64,000 nt of DNA, from positions 1,650,797 through 1,714,796 of the forward strand of contig NZ_LN868937.1 in the NCBI RefSeq assembly GCF_001244735.1, in the 5' to 3' direction. Below the pieces are notes generated by a model. It saw nothing but the letters and a program-made list of their open reading frames with translations. It had not been told where the DNA came from and did no database searches. Made by a program: the position numbers and the translations under genes. Positions within the stretch are counted from its first letter, which is position 1. Every line of letters begins with the position of its first letter. Source of the stretch: Bacillus andreraoultii (GTDB lineage Bacteria > Bacillota > Bacilli > Bacillales > Caldibacillaceae). Shown here piece after piece: positions 15,375 through 23,923 of the stretch.

Positions 15375-15422
15375 TGAAATACTTTTGCCCCGCACCTCTT
15401 TTAAATAGGAATAAAGTACTGT

Positions 15423-16568
15423 TTATGTGTGAAAACTAGACTTTTTCCGTATGAACATAAGGCTAGCTATCGATATACTAAATAGGAATATTGTCGCAAC
15501 ATAAAATCCTTCTCTTGGAGGTAAAGAAAAAGCACCGGTCAAAGACGTTCCTAAAAATGAACCTAAAGAATAGCAAGCATAAAAGACACCAAAGGCAGTT
15601 CCTCGATTCTTTGGTTTTGAATACTTTGCTACAAGATTACTCATAGAAGGGAACACGATTGCAAACCCAATACCATAGATGATCATGCTGATTAGTAAAG
15701 TTGTCAAATTCTGCCCAAAACCTGAAATCGCCTGCGATACTGAAATGATTATCATCCCGATTGGTAAAAGTATTTCATTCGAAAATCTGTCATAAACTTT
15801 ATTGGTAGGCAACATAAAAAATAGAATCGCAATAACACCAAAAATACTCATTAACATCCCACTAATATGGTCAGCCATTTCTAATTGATATACTTTCAAC
15901 GGTAACATATAAGCGAGAATTCCTTGAGAAGCGGATAAACATATAGCCCCTACAAAGGCAAATACTAAACCTTTACTTGAAAATAACTCAAAAAATTGAC
16001 GAGATGATTTTTGGTTACTATTGTTTTGTGAAACTGTTACTGATTTCATGCATAAAGTAATGAAAAAGGCTAAAATCATCAAACAACCAATGATTATATA
16101 AACAACTTCACTGCCTGCTTTTGAAGCAATGATTCCGGAAAATGCGGGCCCACAAATTGCTGCTAATCCAACGGAAGCCCCTGAAAAAGCAAAAGTTTTC
16201 CCGCTTTTTTTACCTCTATTGAGGAGTGATAAGTACGTAAATGCTGCTGGGGTAATAATTCCTGCGCTCAAACCATTTAAAAAACGGATCGCTAGTAATT
16301 GAAATGGAGAAGTAACGAATGAATATAAAATGAGAATGAACCCATTAATAAGAAAACCGATAAGGAGTGTGAGCTTTGGTCCTTTTCGGTCAACGAAATA
16401 GCCAGAATAAAGGTTACTAAATAAATTAGAAAGGGAATAAGCACCAACAATGAATCCAATGAACCCAGTTGTTGCACCGATACTTCGAGCATATGTACTT
16501 GTAATAGGTAGTTGCGCAAATAAATCAGTAAATGAAATAAAAATTAAAATATATAGAAGTGCACGCAT
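15423..16568 (-). CDS. MFS transporter
   Basis: 381 residues with about twelve membrane segments and the signature GYFVDRKGPKLTLLIG between TM2 and TM3, typical of DHA1-type proton antiporters. The first helix begins at MRALLYILIFISFTD. A longer frame exists upstream, but GGAGAGGGG precedes ATG 16568, which is chosen. It stands alone between repeat copies, with no regulator nearby. Substrate unknown; drug or metabolite export is likely. Confidence 0.87.
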   Translation of the reverse strand: MRALLYILIFISFTDLFAQLPITSTYARSIGATTGFIGFIVGAYSLSNLFSNLYSGYFVDRKGPKLTLLIGFLINGFILILYSFVTSPFQLLAIRFLNGLSAGIITPAAFTYLSLLNRGKKSGKTFAFSGASVGLAAICGPAFSGIIASKAGSEVVYIIIGCLMILAFFITLCMKSVTVSQNNSNQKSSRQFFELFSSKGLVFAFVGAICLSASQGILAYMLPLKVYQLEMADHISGMLMSIFGVIAILFFMLPTNKVYDRFSNEILLPIGMIIISVSQAISGFGQNLTTLLISMIIYGIGFAIVFPSMSNLVAKYSKPKNRGTAFGVFYACYSLGSFLGTSLTGAFSLPPREGFYVATIFLFSISIASLMFIRKKSSFHT

Positions 16569-16661
16569 GGAAGCTCCCCTCTCCTTATCATTCGTGCAGG
16601 ACCGCATGTTTCACTATAAGTATAACATGGAACGTTACGAAATTATTGAAATTGAACTATG

Positions 16662-16768
16662 TAAGGAAAACTTGGGTTTTCAAGATTCGGCGGGAGCTAA
16701 GCCCTCCCTTAAGTTCACCGAAAAAACTCTTTTCGGCTGCAAGGTCATGTTGCTGAAGTCTTTTTTGC
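16662..16768 (-). repeat. Repeat family A, copy A4, reverse orientation
   Basis: Read on the reverse strand it shows CAGCAACATGACCTTGCAGC, a GCCGAAAA...TTTTCGG hairpin, TTAGCTCCC and a GTTTTCCTTA tail, matching copy A5 in order. Confidence 0.75.
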
Positions 16769-16794
16769 AGTGAAAAAAGGGGATGCGAAGAAAC

Positions 16795-16881
16795 GAAGGG
16801 TATATAGAAAGATTGTATGTGCCCTTCGAAACATGAAAAGGGGCATCCGGAAATCGAAAATATAACTTTCTGGACAGCTCC
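16795..16881 (-). repeat. Repeat family B, copy B1
   Basis: It ends at TTTCTGGACAGCTCC, the inverted form of GGGGCTGTCCAGAAA, and has the internal CATGAAAAGGGGCATCCGG block. The outer left end is eroded, so that boundary is approximate. Confidence 0.65.
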
Positions 16882-16898
16882 TAAATAATTTCACATCA

Positions 16899-17429
16899 TT
16901 ATTTACGCCAAGTTTCTTTAATAAATTCATCTCTTCCTGATCTTTGTCGATCCTCTTTGTATTCATTAGGACTCTTTCTATAAAAATCTTGATGATATTC
17001 TTCCGCTGGGTAAAATGGTTCTGCTGGTAAAATCTCAGTTACAATTGGTTTTTTAAACATACCACTATTTGTTAGTTGTTCTTTTGTTTTCCAAGCAATT
17101 TCTTTTTGTTCTTCAGTATGATAAAAAATTGCCGTTCGGTATTGACTGCCACGATCTTGAAATTGACCGTCTGGATCAGTAGGGTCAATTTGTTGCCAAT
17201 ATATATTTATTATCGTTTCATATTTTATTATAGAAGGGTCATATGTAATTTGAACAACTTCATAATGGCCAGTTAAGCCTGTTTTAACTTGTTCATATGT
17301 TGGGTTCTCAATCGTACCACCAGAATATCCTGATATGACACTTTGAACGCCATCCCATTGATCAAAAGGTTTAACCATACACCAAAAGCATCCACCAGCA
17401 AATGTAGCTTTTTCTAATTTTTTATTCAT
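16899..17429 (-). CDS. msrA: Peptide methionine sulfoxide reductase MsrA
   Basis: 176 residues. The catalytic Cys lies in FAGGCFWCM near the N-terminus, followed by SGYSGGTIENPTYEQV, YDPSIIKY and QFQDRGSQYRTAIFY, all family markers. It reduces methionine-S-sulfoxide in proteins using thioredoxin. GTAGGAG precedes ATG 17429; an upstream ATG at 17456 opens the same frame without a ribosome site. The usual GHAE motif reads GHYE here. No msrB is adjacent. Confidence 0.95.
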   Translation of the reverse strand: MNKKLEKATFAGGCFWCMVKPFDQWDGVQSVISGYSGGTIENPTYEQVKTGLTGHYEVVQITYDPSIIKYETIINIYWQQIDPTDPDGQFQDRGSQYRTAIFYHTEEQKEIAWKTKEQLTNSGMFKKPIVTEILPAEPFYPAEEYHQDFYRKSPNEYKEDRQRSGRDEFIKETWRK

Positions 17430-17508
17430 TTTATCAACTCCTACATATATATCCATTTCGGGATAATGAAAATTTTAACATGAATTTATGGAATTACAAT
17501 TAAAATGA

Positions 17509-17548
17509 TTAAAAATCCCCTTTAAAGTATTTTAAAAGGGTTTTTATT
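17509..17548. terminator. Terminator hairpin between msrA and yndM
   Basis: AATCCCCTTTAAA / TTTAAAAGGG-T with T and A runs on both sides. It lies upstream of both divergent genes, so it may attenuate read-through. Confidence 0.5.
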
Positions 17549-17637
17549 ATAAAGTTTATAGAAAACTTCCTTCGTATAAAATTAAGAAAATAAACTCAAT
17601 CTAAATGTGAACGTATTAAAATATAAAGGAGGATTTT

Positions 17638-18573
17638 ATGAAACATTTACGTTCACTACTCATAAAATTTGTATTGGTTTTGGCTGTGTTATCAATTGTA
17701 CTTGGGTTTTTATATGGTGTTTCCTTTGGAGATATTTTAACAATAAGTTTATTATTAACGATGGGTGCTTACTTGTTAGGTGATATGTTCATACTCCCTG
17801 CTTATGGAAACACAATGGCCACAATAGCTGATTTTGGACTAGCTTATTTTGGAACATGGCTAATTGGGGCAATGATTATTGAGCAACCAATTCGTATCGG
17901 GGTTGCGAGCTTTCTATCTGCAATATTGATTGCTGTCGGTGAAGTGTTTTTTCATCGTTATCTTGTGCGCAATGTGCTTACGGAAACGGAGCAAACACAA
18001 AATCGAGTTACAACTTATCAGACAACACCAAGCTATCAAACGGAAATGGGTGAAGAGAATTACTTTAGCTTAGCAAAAAATCGCCAACAAACGTCGGATA
18101 CAGAGTTTGTAGAAGAAATATTACCGGAATCAACGAATACTTCGGGCGAAACAAATGAATCAAACCAAGGTTATAACCAAAGTACTGATAAAGGTTCTGA
18201 AGACTTAGCAACGAAAAATTTACAATCGGTGACTCTATCTAGTGAACCTGCTCCTAACCAAGCAGTTTTTAGTCAAGAAACGAATACTGAATCAACTTAT
18301 TCAAATCAAGCGAATTACAAGGAAAACAATGAGACGAGTACAGCAAGAATTAGATCGAACACGGCGGGATACGACACTGAATTCGGGGATGAAATTTTTC
18401 CGGAACCAGGGGAACAAAATAATCAATCAAATGAACATAATGTAGACAACAATGCATTAAATAATAATACTACTTGGGGAACATATTTAGATGGTTATGG
18501 ACATTTTCCAGTTTATGGACAAGTAGAATTAAATCAAGATGAAGATAAAAAAGAGAATAAAAAGACGAAATAA
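17638..18573 (+). CDS. yndM: YndM-like DUF2512 membrane protein with long Asn/Gln/Glu-rich tail
   Basis: 311 residues. The first 115 or so form four membrane helices of the DUF2512 (YndM) type, with LLTMGAYLLGDMFILP and ADFGLAYFGTWLIG. The remaining 190 residues are hydrophilic and low in complexity. In them a short motif recurs three times: YQTEMGEENYF, DTEFVEEILPES and DTEFGDEIFPEPG. Such tails are longer than I recall for YndM. GGAGGA precedes ATG 17638. It is a single gene with a strong terminator. Function unknown; regulated by sporulation or stress in relatives is only a guess. Confidence 0.8.
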   Translation: MKHLRSLLIKFVLVLAVLSIVLGFLYGVSFGDILTISLLLTMGAYLLGDMFILPAYGNTMATIADFGLAYFGTWLIGAMIIEQPIRIGVASFLSAILIAVGEVFFHRYLVRNVLTETEQTQNRVTTYQTTPSYQTEMGEENYFSLAKNRQQTSDTEFVEEILPESTNTSGETNESNQGYNQSTDKGSEDLATKNLQSVTLSSEPAPNQAVFSQETNTESTYSNQANYKENNETSTARIRSNTAGYDTEFGDEIFPEPGEQNNQSNEHNVDNNALNNNTTWGTYLDGYGHFPVYGQVELNQDEDKKENKKTK

Positions 18574-18596
18574 AAATTAGGAAAAACATACTAACA

Positions 18597-18645
18597 TTAG
18601 TAGCACAGACCAAGGCCATGGTTTGTGCTACTATTTGTTTATAGT
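18597..18645 (+). terminator. Terminator after yndM
   Basis: TAGTAGCACA-ACCA / TGGT-TGTGCTACTA stem followed by TTTGTTT. Confidence 0.85.
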
Positions 18646-18649
18646 AGAA

Positions 18650-18800
18650 GTGAAGGAAGGTCGAACAGCCCCTGGGACCAATAGAGAGTCCGTATCAAAA
18701 ACAGACCTACTTCACAACCTTATTTGAATCAGTTTAGTATGTTGGGTCCTAGAAGAAAATGGAATCGATAAGGCACTGTGAAGGCTTCTATGGATGGCTA
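18650..18800 (+). ncRNA. Candidate IS110 bridge RNA
   Basis: The leader before the transposase is structured. GTGAAG (18650-18655) pairs with CTTCAC (18710-18715), supported by GGTC/GACC inside, and the enclosed GGGACCAATAGAGAGTCC forms its own hairpin. A second structured part, around TTGGGTCCTAGAAG to GGCTTCTATGG, follows. In the IS110 group the upstream end encodes a bridge RNA that holds donor and target guides for the recombinase. Limits and loops here are inferred from pairing only. Confidence 0.5.
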
Positions 18801-18816
18801 AAAAGGAGAAGAAAAT

Positions 18817-20037
18817 ATGAAACATGTTGTAGCTTTTGATGTAAGTATGGGGAAAAGTGTGATGACGGTATATGACCGTTATAAACGATGTGAGTATGAA
18901 GGTGAGATTGAACATACACGTTCTAGCTTTCAATTGCTTCATGAGCGATTACAACAATTAAAGATTCTTGATGGACAAGCACCTGAAATTGTCTTTGAAG
19001 CGACAGGCGTTTATTCAAAAGGATTGGAGAAGTTTTTATGCGACCATGGGTATAGGTATAGCCGGATGAATCCATTAGAGGCAAACCTTCAAATGGCTTC
19101 CATGCGTCGGCATAAAACAGATAAGAGTGATGCACATGAGCTGGCGAAAACTCATTTTAAAATGGAACGGGACTATACATACCAACAGGATGAATACGAT
19201 GAGCAGATTCGTGCGTTAACGCGATATTATGATGAGGTCGATACAGAAATCAATCATTTATGGAATCGGATGCATGCCATTTTACAACTCAGTTTCCCAG
19301 AGTTAGAGCAGATTATTACACCACGTTCTGCATTGTTTTTAAACATCGTGCAGCTTTATCCTCATCCGACGGTACTAATAGCGCATTCTAAAACGGTGAT
19401 TCGCAACCGACTAAAAGACAATACACGAAAAAATCTTTCGTTAAAGCGTGCAGAAGAAAAAGCGATTATTTTATTAGAAGTTGCCAAAGAATCTTATCCA
19501 GCTATTTCCTCAACGGATGTTAGGTGTGAACAAGTAAAGGATTACGCAAAACGCATTGCGGATTTAAAAGAAAAAAAGGAACAGCTAGTTAAACAAATGG
19601 TTGAACTTTCGAAAGACCGTTCCGAATTTCAAGTGCTTATTTCGTTTCCTGGGATTGGGGAGACTACAGCTGTGCGCATTATTGGGGAATTAGGCGATAT
19701 TTGCCGTTTTAAAAACCATAAACAATTAAACGCCTATGTGGGAATTGATATAATGCGCTATCAATCGGGCAATACACATTATCAAGATCGCATTAACAAG
19801 CGTGGAAATAAGAAATTACGGAAAATTTTATTTTATATGATGAAAACGATGATTACCTTACGCAAAAAAACAAGTAATCACTTAGTCGATTATTATGACA
19901 AATTAAAAACGCAACCCCAGAGAAAGCCTCATAAGGTTGCCATTATCGCGTGTATGAATAAGTTTTTGAAACTAATCTTTCACCTTATTCAACACAATGT
20001 ACCATACGATTACGACACAGCTATCTCCTGTGCGTAA
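18817..20037 (+). CDS. IS110-family DEDD transposase/recombinase
   Basis: 406 residues. The N-terminal RuvC-like DEDD domain starts VVAFDVSMGKS (Asp), continues with VFEATGVYSKG (Glu) and KTDKSDAHELAK (two Asp). A coiled middle precedes the C-terminal Tnp_20 domain with ISFPGIGETTAVRIIGELGD and YVGIDIMRYQSGNTHYQ, whose Ser in QSG is the expected nucleophile, then INKRGNKKLRK. The gene is intact from ATG 18817, which follows AAGGAG. With its RNA guide it would move the element as a circular intermediate. Confidence 0.93.
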   Translation: MKHVVAFDVSMGKSVMTVYDRYKRCEYEGEIEHTRSSFQLLHERLQQLKILDGQAPEIVFEATGVYSKGLEKFLCDHGYRYSRMNPLEANLQMASMRRHKTDKSDAHELAKTHFKMERDYTYQQDEYDEQIRALTRYYDEVDTEINHLWNRMHAILQLSFPELEQIITPRSALFLNIVQLYPHPTVLIAHSKTVIRNRLKDNTRKNLSLKRAEEKAIILLEVAKESYPAISSTDVRCEQVKDYAKRIADLKEKKEQLVKQMVELSKDRSEFQVLISFPGIGETTAVRIIGELGDICRFKNHKQLNAYVGIDIMRYQSGNTHYQDRINKRGNKKLRKILFYMMKTMITLRKKTSNHLVDYYDKLKTQPQRKPHKVAIIACMNKFLKLIFHLIQHNVPYDYDTAISCA

Positions 20038-20188
20038 ATGGTTGATTTAAATATATCATAGATGACCTCGAAAAAAGTAAAATTCGTAAGGTCTATTTGT
20101 CGTTGCAAATGGGGTACCCCCTCCCATACATAAAAATTATTCCTTTGTACAAAAATGTTTTAAAAACTACTTGACTGGAGGTAAGAAA

Positions 20189-20280
20189 GGGGCTGTCCTT
20201 TGATTTTCGGATGCCCCTTTTCATGTTTCAAAACCTTGATATTTCAATTTTCTTGAATATCACATTTTTAGGACAACCTT
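20189..20280 (+). repeat. Repeat family B, copy B2
   Basis: Starts GGGGCTGTCC and ends AGGACAACCTT, an imperfect inverted end. The first part, GGGGCTGTCC...GGATGCCCC then TTTT, folds as a terminator-like hairpin. Confidence 0.8.
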
Positions 20281-20298
20281 TTTCAAATTGGATTTTTA

Positions 20299-20517
20299 TT
20301 ATTGATTTGTACCTGTGTTTGGCATCATATTTCCAATTGAATTAGAAGCCTTTTTAAATAGTTGCTGCATTGTATCGTTACTTTTTCCCCGTGACATACT
20401 ATAGGCAGTGGCTCCACCAGCAAGACTGATACCGACTAACGATAACCAAAATTTATTCCGGCTGTTGCGTCTTTTCTGCATTCGATTAACCATTTTGTTA
20501 ACATTTAAGTACCGCAT
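20299..20517 (-). CDS. Small membrane-associated protein (hypothetical)
   Basis: 72 residues from ATG 20517, which has GAAGGA six bases upstream. A GTG at 20541 and a TTG at 20532 are alternative starts, the latter behind AGAGGTG. The protein has a basic N-terminus with a KRRNSRNK stretch, one hydrophobic helix (WLSLVGISLAGGATAYSM) and a polar tail. The helix-then-RG pattern recalls small Bacillus DUF3918 proteins, but I am not certain. It is flanked by repeat B2 and by about 300 bp of non-coding DNA. Confidence 0.6.
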   Translation of the reverse strand: MRYLNVNKMVNRMQKRRNSRNKFWLSLVGISLAGGATAYSMSRGKSNDTMQQLFKKASNSIGNMMPNTGTNQ

Positions 20518-20541
20518 CCAATTCCTTCTCAAAGCCAACAC

Positions 20542-20851
20542 CTCTTTTCACAGATTTAAGAAGAATTCTTTCTTCTTACAGTATTATTGTCTGTGAAAAG
20601 TAAGGAACTATTCAAGCAGATAATCCCATGCGAGGAATACATCTTGCAAACGAAAGACTTGTTAACGTAATCAGTTAAAGAGAGAACCTGAATTTGTAGT
20701 TGTTACAGTTGTACGTAAACCATAATGAAATGTGATAATTTTTTTGGACAACTTGTAAATATGTATTGGAAGAAACATCCTCTATTTAATAATTATCTTT
20801 TACTCATTTTTACAAATACTAAAAGAAACAAATTGGAGGAGTAATATTACA
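20542..20851. other. Intergenic stretch, no gene seen
   Basis: About 310 bp separating divergent small genes. No ORF with a ribosome site, no repeat copy and no strong hairpin was seen. The A/T-rich part near 20740-20830 probably holds the promoter of the YteA-like gene. Confidence 0.5.
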
Positions 20852-21610
20852 ATGCTTACTGATAAACAAATGAATACCTTCCGTAAAAGATTATTAGAAG
20901 AAAAAGCAGAACTTGAGAAACGGCTTAAAGGAAATGACCAGTTAGGGATGAATAAAGGTCATTTACATGAATCAATTGGTGAACTTTCGAGTTATGACAA
21001 CCATCCAGCAGATGAGGGAACAGAATTATTTGAGCGCGGTAAAGACCTTGCTTTAAACGAACATGAAGGCAATTATATGAAGAACATTGAAAAAGCTCTC
21101 CAAGCAATTGAACAAGGGACCTATGGTATATGCGAAGTGTGTGGCAAAGAAATCCCATTTGAGAGAATACAAGCACTGCCAACAACAACTTACTGTAAAG
21201 AACATAGTCCAGATCAAGTAACATCAACAGAGCGACCGATAGAAGAAGAAGTTTTAATGCCTCCCTATGGGAAATTTGATTTTGATGATTCTAATGATGA
21301 AGGTATGAGCTTTGATGCAGAGGATTCATGGCAAGAGGTAGCAAGTTGGGGGACAAGTGAAACACCATCTGACTTTTTTGAACCAAAAACAGATTATAAT
21401 GATGTGAATATTGAGTCTGAAGAAAATGTCGGGTATGTTGAGGATTTCGAGAATTTTGTTGGTGTTGATATGTATGGGAAAAATATTACCGTTTATCCGA
21501 ATAAACAACATGAAAAATACGAAGATGCTCTTGATAAAGAAGGTATTATGACAATGTTTGGAGATCTTCCGCCGTATGAGAAAGATCCTTACGTTGAGAA
21601 TGAGGATTAA
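20852..21610 (+). CDS. yteA: YteA-family DksA/TraR zinc-finger protein
   Basis: 252 residues. The N-terminus is a coiled helical hairpin (RKRLLEEKAELEKRLKG). Next comes SSYDNHPADEGTELFERGKD, typical of the Bacillus YteA/YocK group. A C4 zinc finger follows at about 94-118 (CEVCGKEIPFERIQALPTTTYC). The last 110 residues are acidic and specific to this sporulation-associated family. DksA-like proteins act at the RNA polymerase secondary channel, but for YteA the function is not established. GGAGGAG precedes ATG 20852. Confidence 0.88.
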   Translation: MLTDKQMNTFRKRLLEEKAELEKRLKGNDQLGMNKGHLHESIGELSSYDNHPADEGTELFERGKDLALNEHEGNYMKNIEKALQAIEQGTYGICEVCGKEIPFERIQALPTTTYCKEHSPDQVTSTERPIEEEVLMPPYGKFDFDDSNDEGMSFDAEDSWQEVASWGTSETPSDFFEPKTDYNDVNIESEENVGYVEDFENFVGVDMYGKNITVYPNKQHEKYEDALDKEGIMTMFGDLPPYEKDPYVENED

Positions 21611-21686
21611 GTAGAATGGGATAAAACACGTTAAGGGACATTTAATCAATTTTTTCAATAAAGTTAATTTTTTATAAAAAAACAAT

Positions 21687-21715
21687 TGACTAGATAAAGA
21701 TAATTCTGTATAATC
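21687..21715 (+). promoter_or_regulatory. Promoter of the metY S-box transcript
   Basis: TTGACT at 21687-21692, a 17-base spacer and a perfect TATAAT at 21710-21715. The riboswitch begins about 38 bp downstream. Confidence 0.85.
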
Positions 21716-21752
21716 TGTGTTAATAACAATAATTACATAGTGTGAGTGCATA

Positions 21753-21866
21753 CTCTTATCGCGAGAGGTGGAGGGACTAGGCCCGATGAAACCCGGCAAC
21801 CTTCAAACAACATAGTTTGAAAAGGTGCCAATTCCTACAGGTCCGTATGATCTGAGAGATAAGAGG
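21753..21866 (+). ncRNA. SAM-I (S-box) riboswitch
   Basis: All S-box hallmarks occur in order: CTCTTATCGCGAGAGGTGGA, GGGACTAGGCCCGATGAAAC, CCGGCAACC, GGTGCCAATTCCTACAG and the closing GAGAGATAAGAGGAG. SAM binding stabilises the aptamer and frees the terminator that follows, shutting off metY when methionine/SAM is ample. Confidence 0.97.
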
Positions 21867-21883
21867 AGGAACTATAATCGTAG

Positions 21884-21913
21884 ACCTCTTCTTAACTTGA
21901 AGAGGTTTTCTTA
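21884..21913 (+). terminator. S-box controlled terminator
   Basis: ACCTCTTC / GAAGAGGT stem with a TTTTCTT tail. Its 5' arm can instead pair with the GAGGAGG end of the riboswitch, which is the antiterminator form. Confidence 0.9.
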
Positions 21914-21987
21914 TTTTTCACCCTCTTCAATTCTCTCTATAGGTAACTCACCGTATTATTGTTAATATCAATTAGGGGGAATTGCCA

Positions 21988-23283
21988 ATGTCAAAAGATT
22001 ACAGAGATGAAACGATTTTATTACATGGTGGTCAAGAGGTTGACCCAACAACAGGATCACGTGCAGTACCAATTTATCAAACAACATCTTATGTTTTTAT
22101 CAGTGCAGAACATGCTGCCAACCTTTTTGGTTTAAAAGAAACAGGAAATATTTACTCGCGAATTATGAATCCGACAGTTGATGTGTTTGAAAAGCGCGTC
22201 GCTGCATTAGAAGGTGGCACCGCAGCTGTTGCAACTGCTTCTGGATCTGCAGCAATTACATATGCCATCCTGAATGTTGCTGAAACAGGTGATGAAATTG
22301 TTGCTGCAAATAATTTGTATGGAGGTACATTTAACTTATTTGCCAATACAATTAAAAAATTTGGTATTACTGTAAAATTTGTCGATGCAAGCAATCCAGA
22401 AAATTTCAGAGAAGCAGTAACTCCAAGAACAAGGGCTTTCTTTGGTGAAATTATTGGAAATCCGAGCTTGCAAATATTTGATATTGAAGCAGTTGGTAAG
22501 ATTGCAAAAGAAGTGGGAGTTCCACTAATTATTGATAATACATTTGCTCCATACAGTGCAAAGCCAATTAAATGGGGGGCGAATGTTGTTGTCCACTCCG
22601 CAACAAAGTGGATTGGAGGACATGGGAATTCAATCGGCGGAGTTGTCGTTGATGGCGGGAACTTTGATTATAGCATTGAAAATTTACCGAGCTTTAATGA
22701 ACCAGATCCTGGTTATCATGGCTTGAAGTATGCAGATTTAGGTGATGTTGCGTTTGCGACAAAACTACGCGTACAATTATTACGTGACACAGGTGCTTGC
22801 TTAAGCCCTCAAAATGCTTATTATTTCTTACTGGGGCTTGAAACACTCCATTTACGGATTGAGCGGCATAATGAAAATGCTTTAAAAGTGGCAAATTACT
22901 TACAAGAACATCCACTAGTCGAGTGGGTATCCTATCCAGGCCTTCCAGATCATCCGTCTTATGAACTCGCTCAAAAATATTTAAAATATGGTGCAGGTTC
23001 GATCATTGTGTTTGGGATAAAAGGCGGAAGAGATGCAGGTAGAGAAGTGATTAATAACGTTCAATTATTTTCTCATGTAGCGAATGTTGGAGATGCCAAA
23101 TCACTTATCATTCACCCAGCATCAACTACTCACTCACAATTAAGTGATGAAGAGTTAGTATTATCAGGGACGATTCCAGAACTCATCCGATTATCAATTG
23201 GGATTGAGCATGTAGACGATATTATTAATGACTTAGAACAGGCTATTGCCAAAGCTGTAGATTCGGCCGTTGTTGTAAAATAA
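21988..23283 (+). CDS. metY: O-acetylhomoserine sulfhydrylase (MetY-type)
   Basis: 431 residues of the Cys/Met PLP family; the length and the YRDETILLHGGQEVDPTTGS start fit O-acetylhomoserine aminocarboxypropyltransferase. The PLP lysine is in VVHSATKWIGGHGNS. It makes homocysteine from O-acetylhomoserine and sulfide. The S-box upstream confirms a place in methionine supply. ATG 21988 has GGGGGA seven bases upstream; an in-frame TTG at 21982 is too close to that site. The window has no metX or metA next to it. Confidence 0.93.
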   Translation: MSKDYRDETILLHGGQEVDPTTGSRAVPIYQTTSYVFISAEHAANLFGLKETGNIYSRIMNPTVDVFEKRVAALEGGTAAVATASGSAAITYAILNVAETGDEIVAANNLYGGTFNLFANTIKKFGITVKFVDASNPENFREAVTPRTRAFFGEIIGNPSLQIFDIEAVGKIAKEVGVPLIIDNTFAPYSAKPIKWGANVVVHSATKWIGGHGNSIGGVVVDGGNFDYSIENLPSFNEPDPGYHGLKYADLGDVAFATKLRVQLLRDTGACLSPQNAYYFLLGLETLHLRIERHNENALKVANYLQEHPLVEWVSYPGLPDHPSYELAQKYLKYGAGSIIVFGIKGGRDAGREVINNVQLFSHVANVGDAKSLIIHPASTTHSQLSDEELVLSGTIPELIRLSIGIEHVDDIINDLEQAIAKAVDSAVVVK

Positions 23284-23302
23284 ATAAGTAAATATTTTAA
23301 TA

Positions 23303-23410
23303 GGGGGCTAATCCAGAAATCGTATGTTTGATTTCCGGATACCCCCTTTTCATGTTTCAATACCTTCTTGATTATCATACATTAGAGATATCTCATGTTC
23401 GGACAGCCCC
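23303..23410 (+). repeat. Repeat family B, copy B3
   Basis: Starts GGGGGCTAATCCAGAAATCG and ends GGACAGCCCC, the best preserved pair of inverted ends. The internal ATTTCCGGATACCCCC pairs with the start and is followed by TTTT, so the copy may end the metY transcript. Confidence 0.85.
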
Positions 23411-23416
23411 TTCAGC

Positions 23417-23580
23417 TAATTGGAAAGTAATAATCTTCCAATTTCTACTTTCCTTATACGCTTAAGCGCACAAGGAAAGCTCTAGCAGCATTGCATCTTC
23501 GCCGAAAAAAGGTTTTTCGGCGAACGCTAGTCTCTTTGGTTGCCTAAAGGCTCTAGCTCCCTTGAGTTTTCTTTATTGGA
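23417..23580 (+). repeat. Repeat family A, copy A5 (near full length)
   Basis: About 160 bp: a GGAAAG...CTTTCC head hairpin, ACGCTTAAGCGCACAAGG, AGCAGCATTGC, a GCCGAAAAAAGG / TTTTTCGGC hairpin, CTCTTTGGTTGCCTAAAGGC and the GAGTTTTCTTTATTGG tail. It is the best model copy of the family and abuts copy B3. Confidence 0.85.
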
Positions 23581-23910
23581 TGATGAGTAGAGGGTACAAC
23601 ATTTTCAACTTGTCCAGAAGAAATTGGATTAAGGAAATAAAAAGATTCGTGAAAACCTACAAATCGATTCATTACCGTTCTCGATCGTAAAGAAAATGAA
23701 AGTAAACGATTGAAAGAAGGAAGAATAGTTGAAAGATGGACATATTTGTCGCTCTTGGAAAAAAAGGGAATTTATTGTAGGATGTATGGGAGGGAGTAAC
23801 AGAATAATAGTAGAGTCATTGAATTGGGGTTGGTCAGCCGTTTTAAAGAGATTCTTTTTATCATACGCATTAATATGAAGATTTCAGTTATAAGGTGTAA
23901 CATAACAGTT
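23581..23910. other. Intergenic stretch upstream of plsC
   Basis: About 330 bp without a convincing gene. It is A/G-rich, has no repeat copy, and presumably contains the plsC promoter. A 94-residue ORF crossing it overlaps plsC out of frame and is not supported. Confidence 0.45.
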
Positions 23911-23923
23911 AGGAGTGGCATCT

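Larger units (their letters stand above)
18646..20180 (+). mobile_element. IS110-family insertion sequence (ends approximate)
   Basis: One transposase gene flanked by about 170 bp of non-coding DNA on the left and about 140 bp on the right. IS110 elements lack the usual inverted repeats, so exact ends cannot be fixed here. The limits given run from the yndM terminator to the start of repeat copy B2. The long left non-coding end is typical of the IS110 group that carries its bridge RNA upstream of the gene. Confidence 0.7.
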
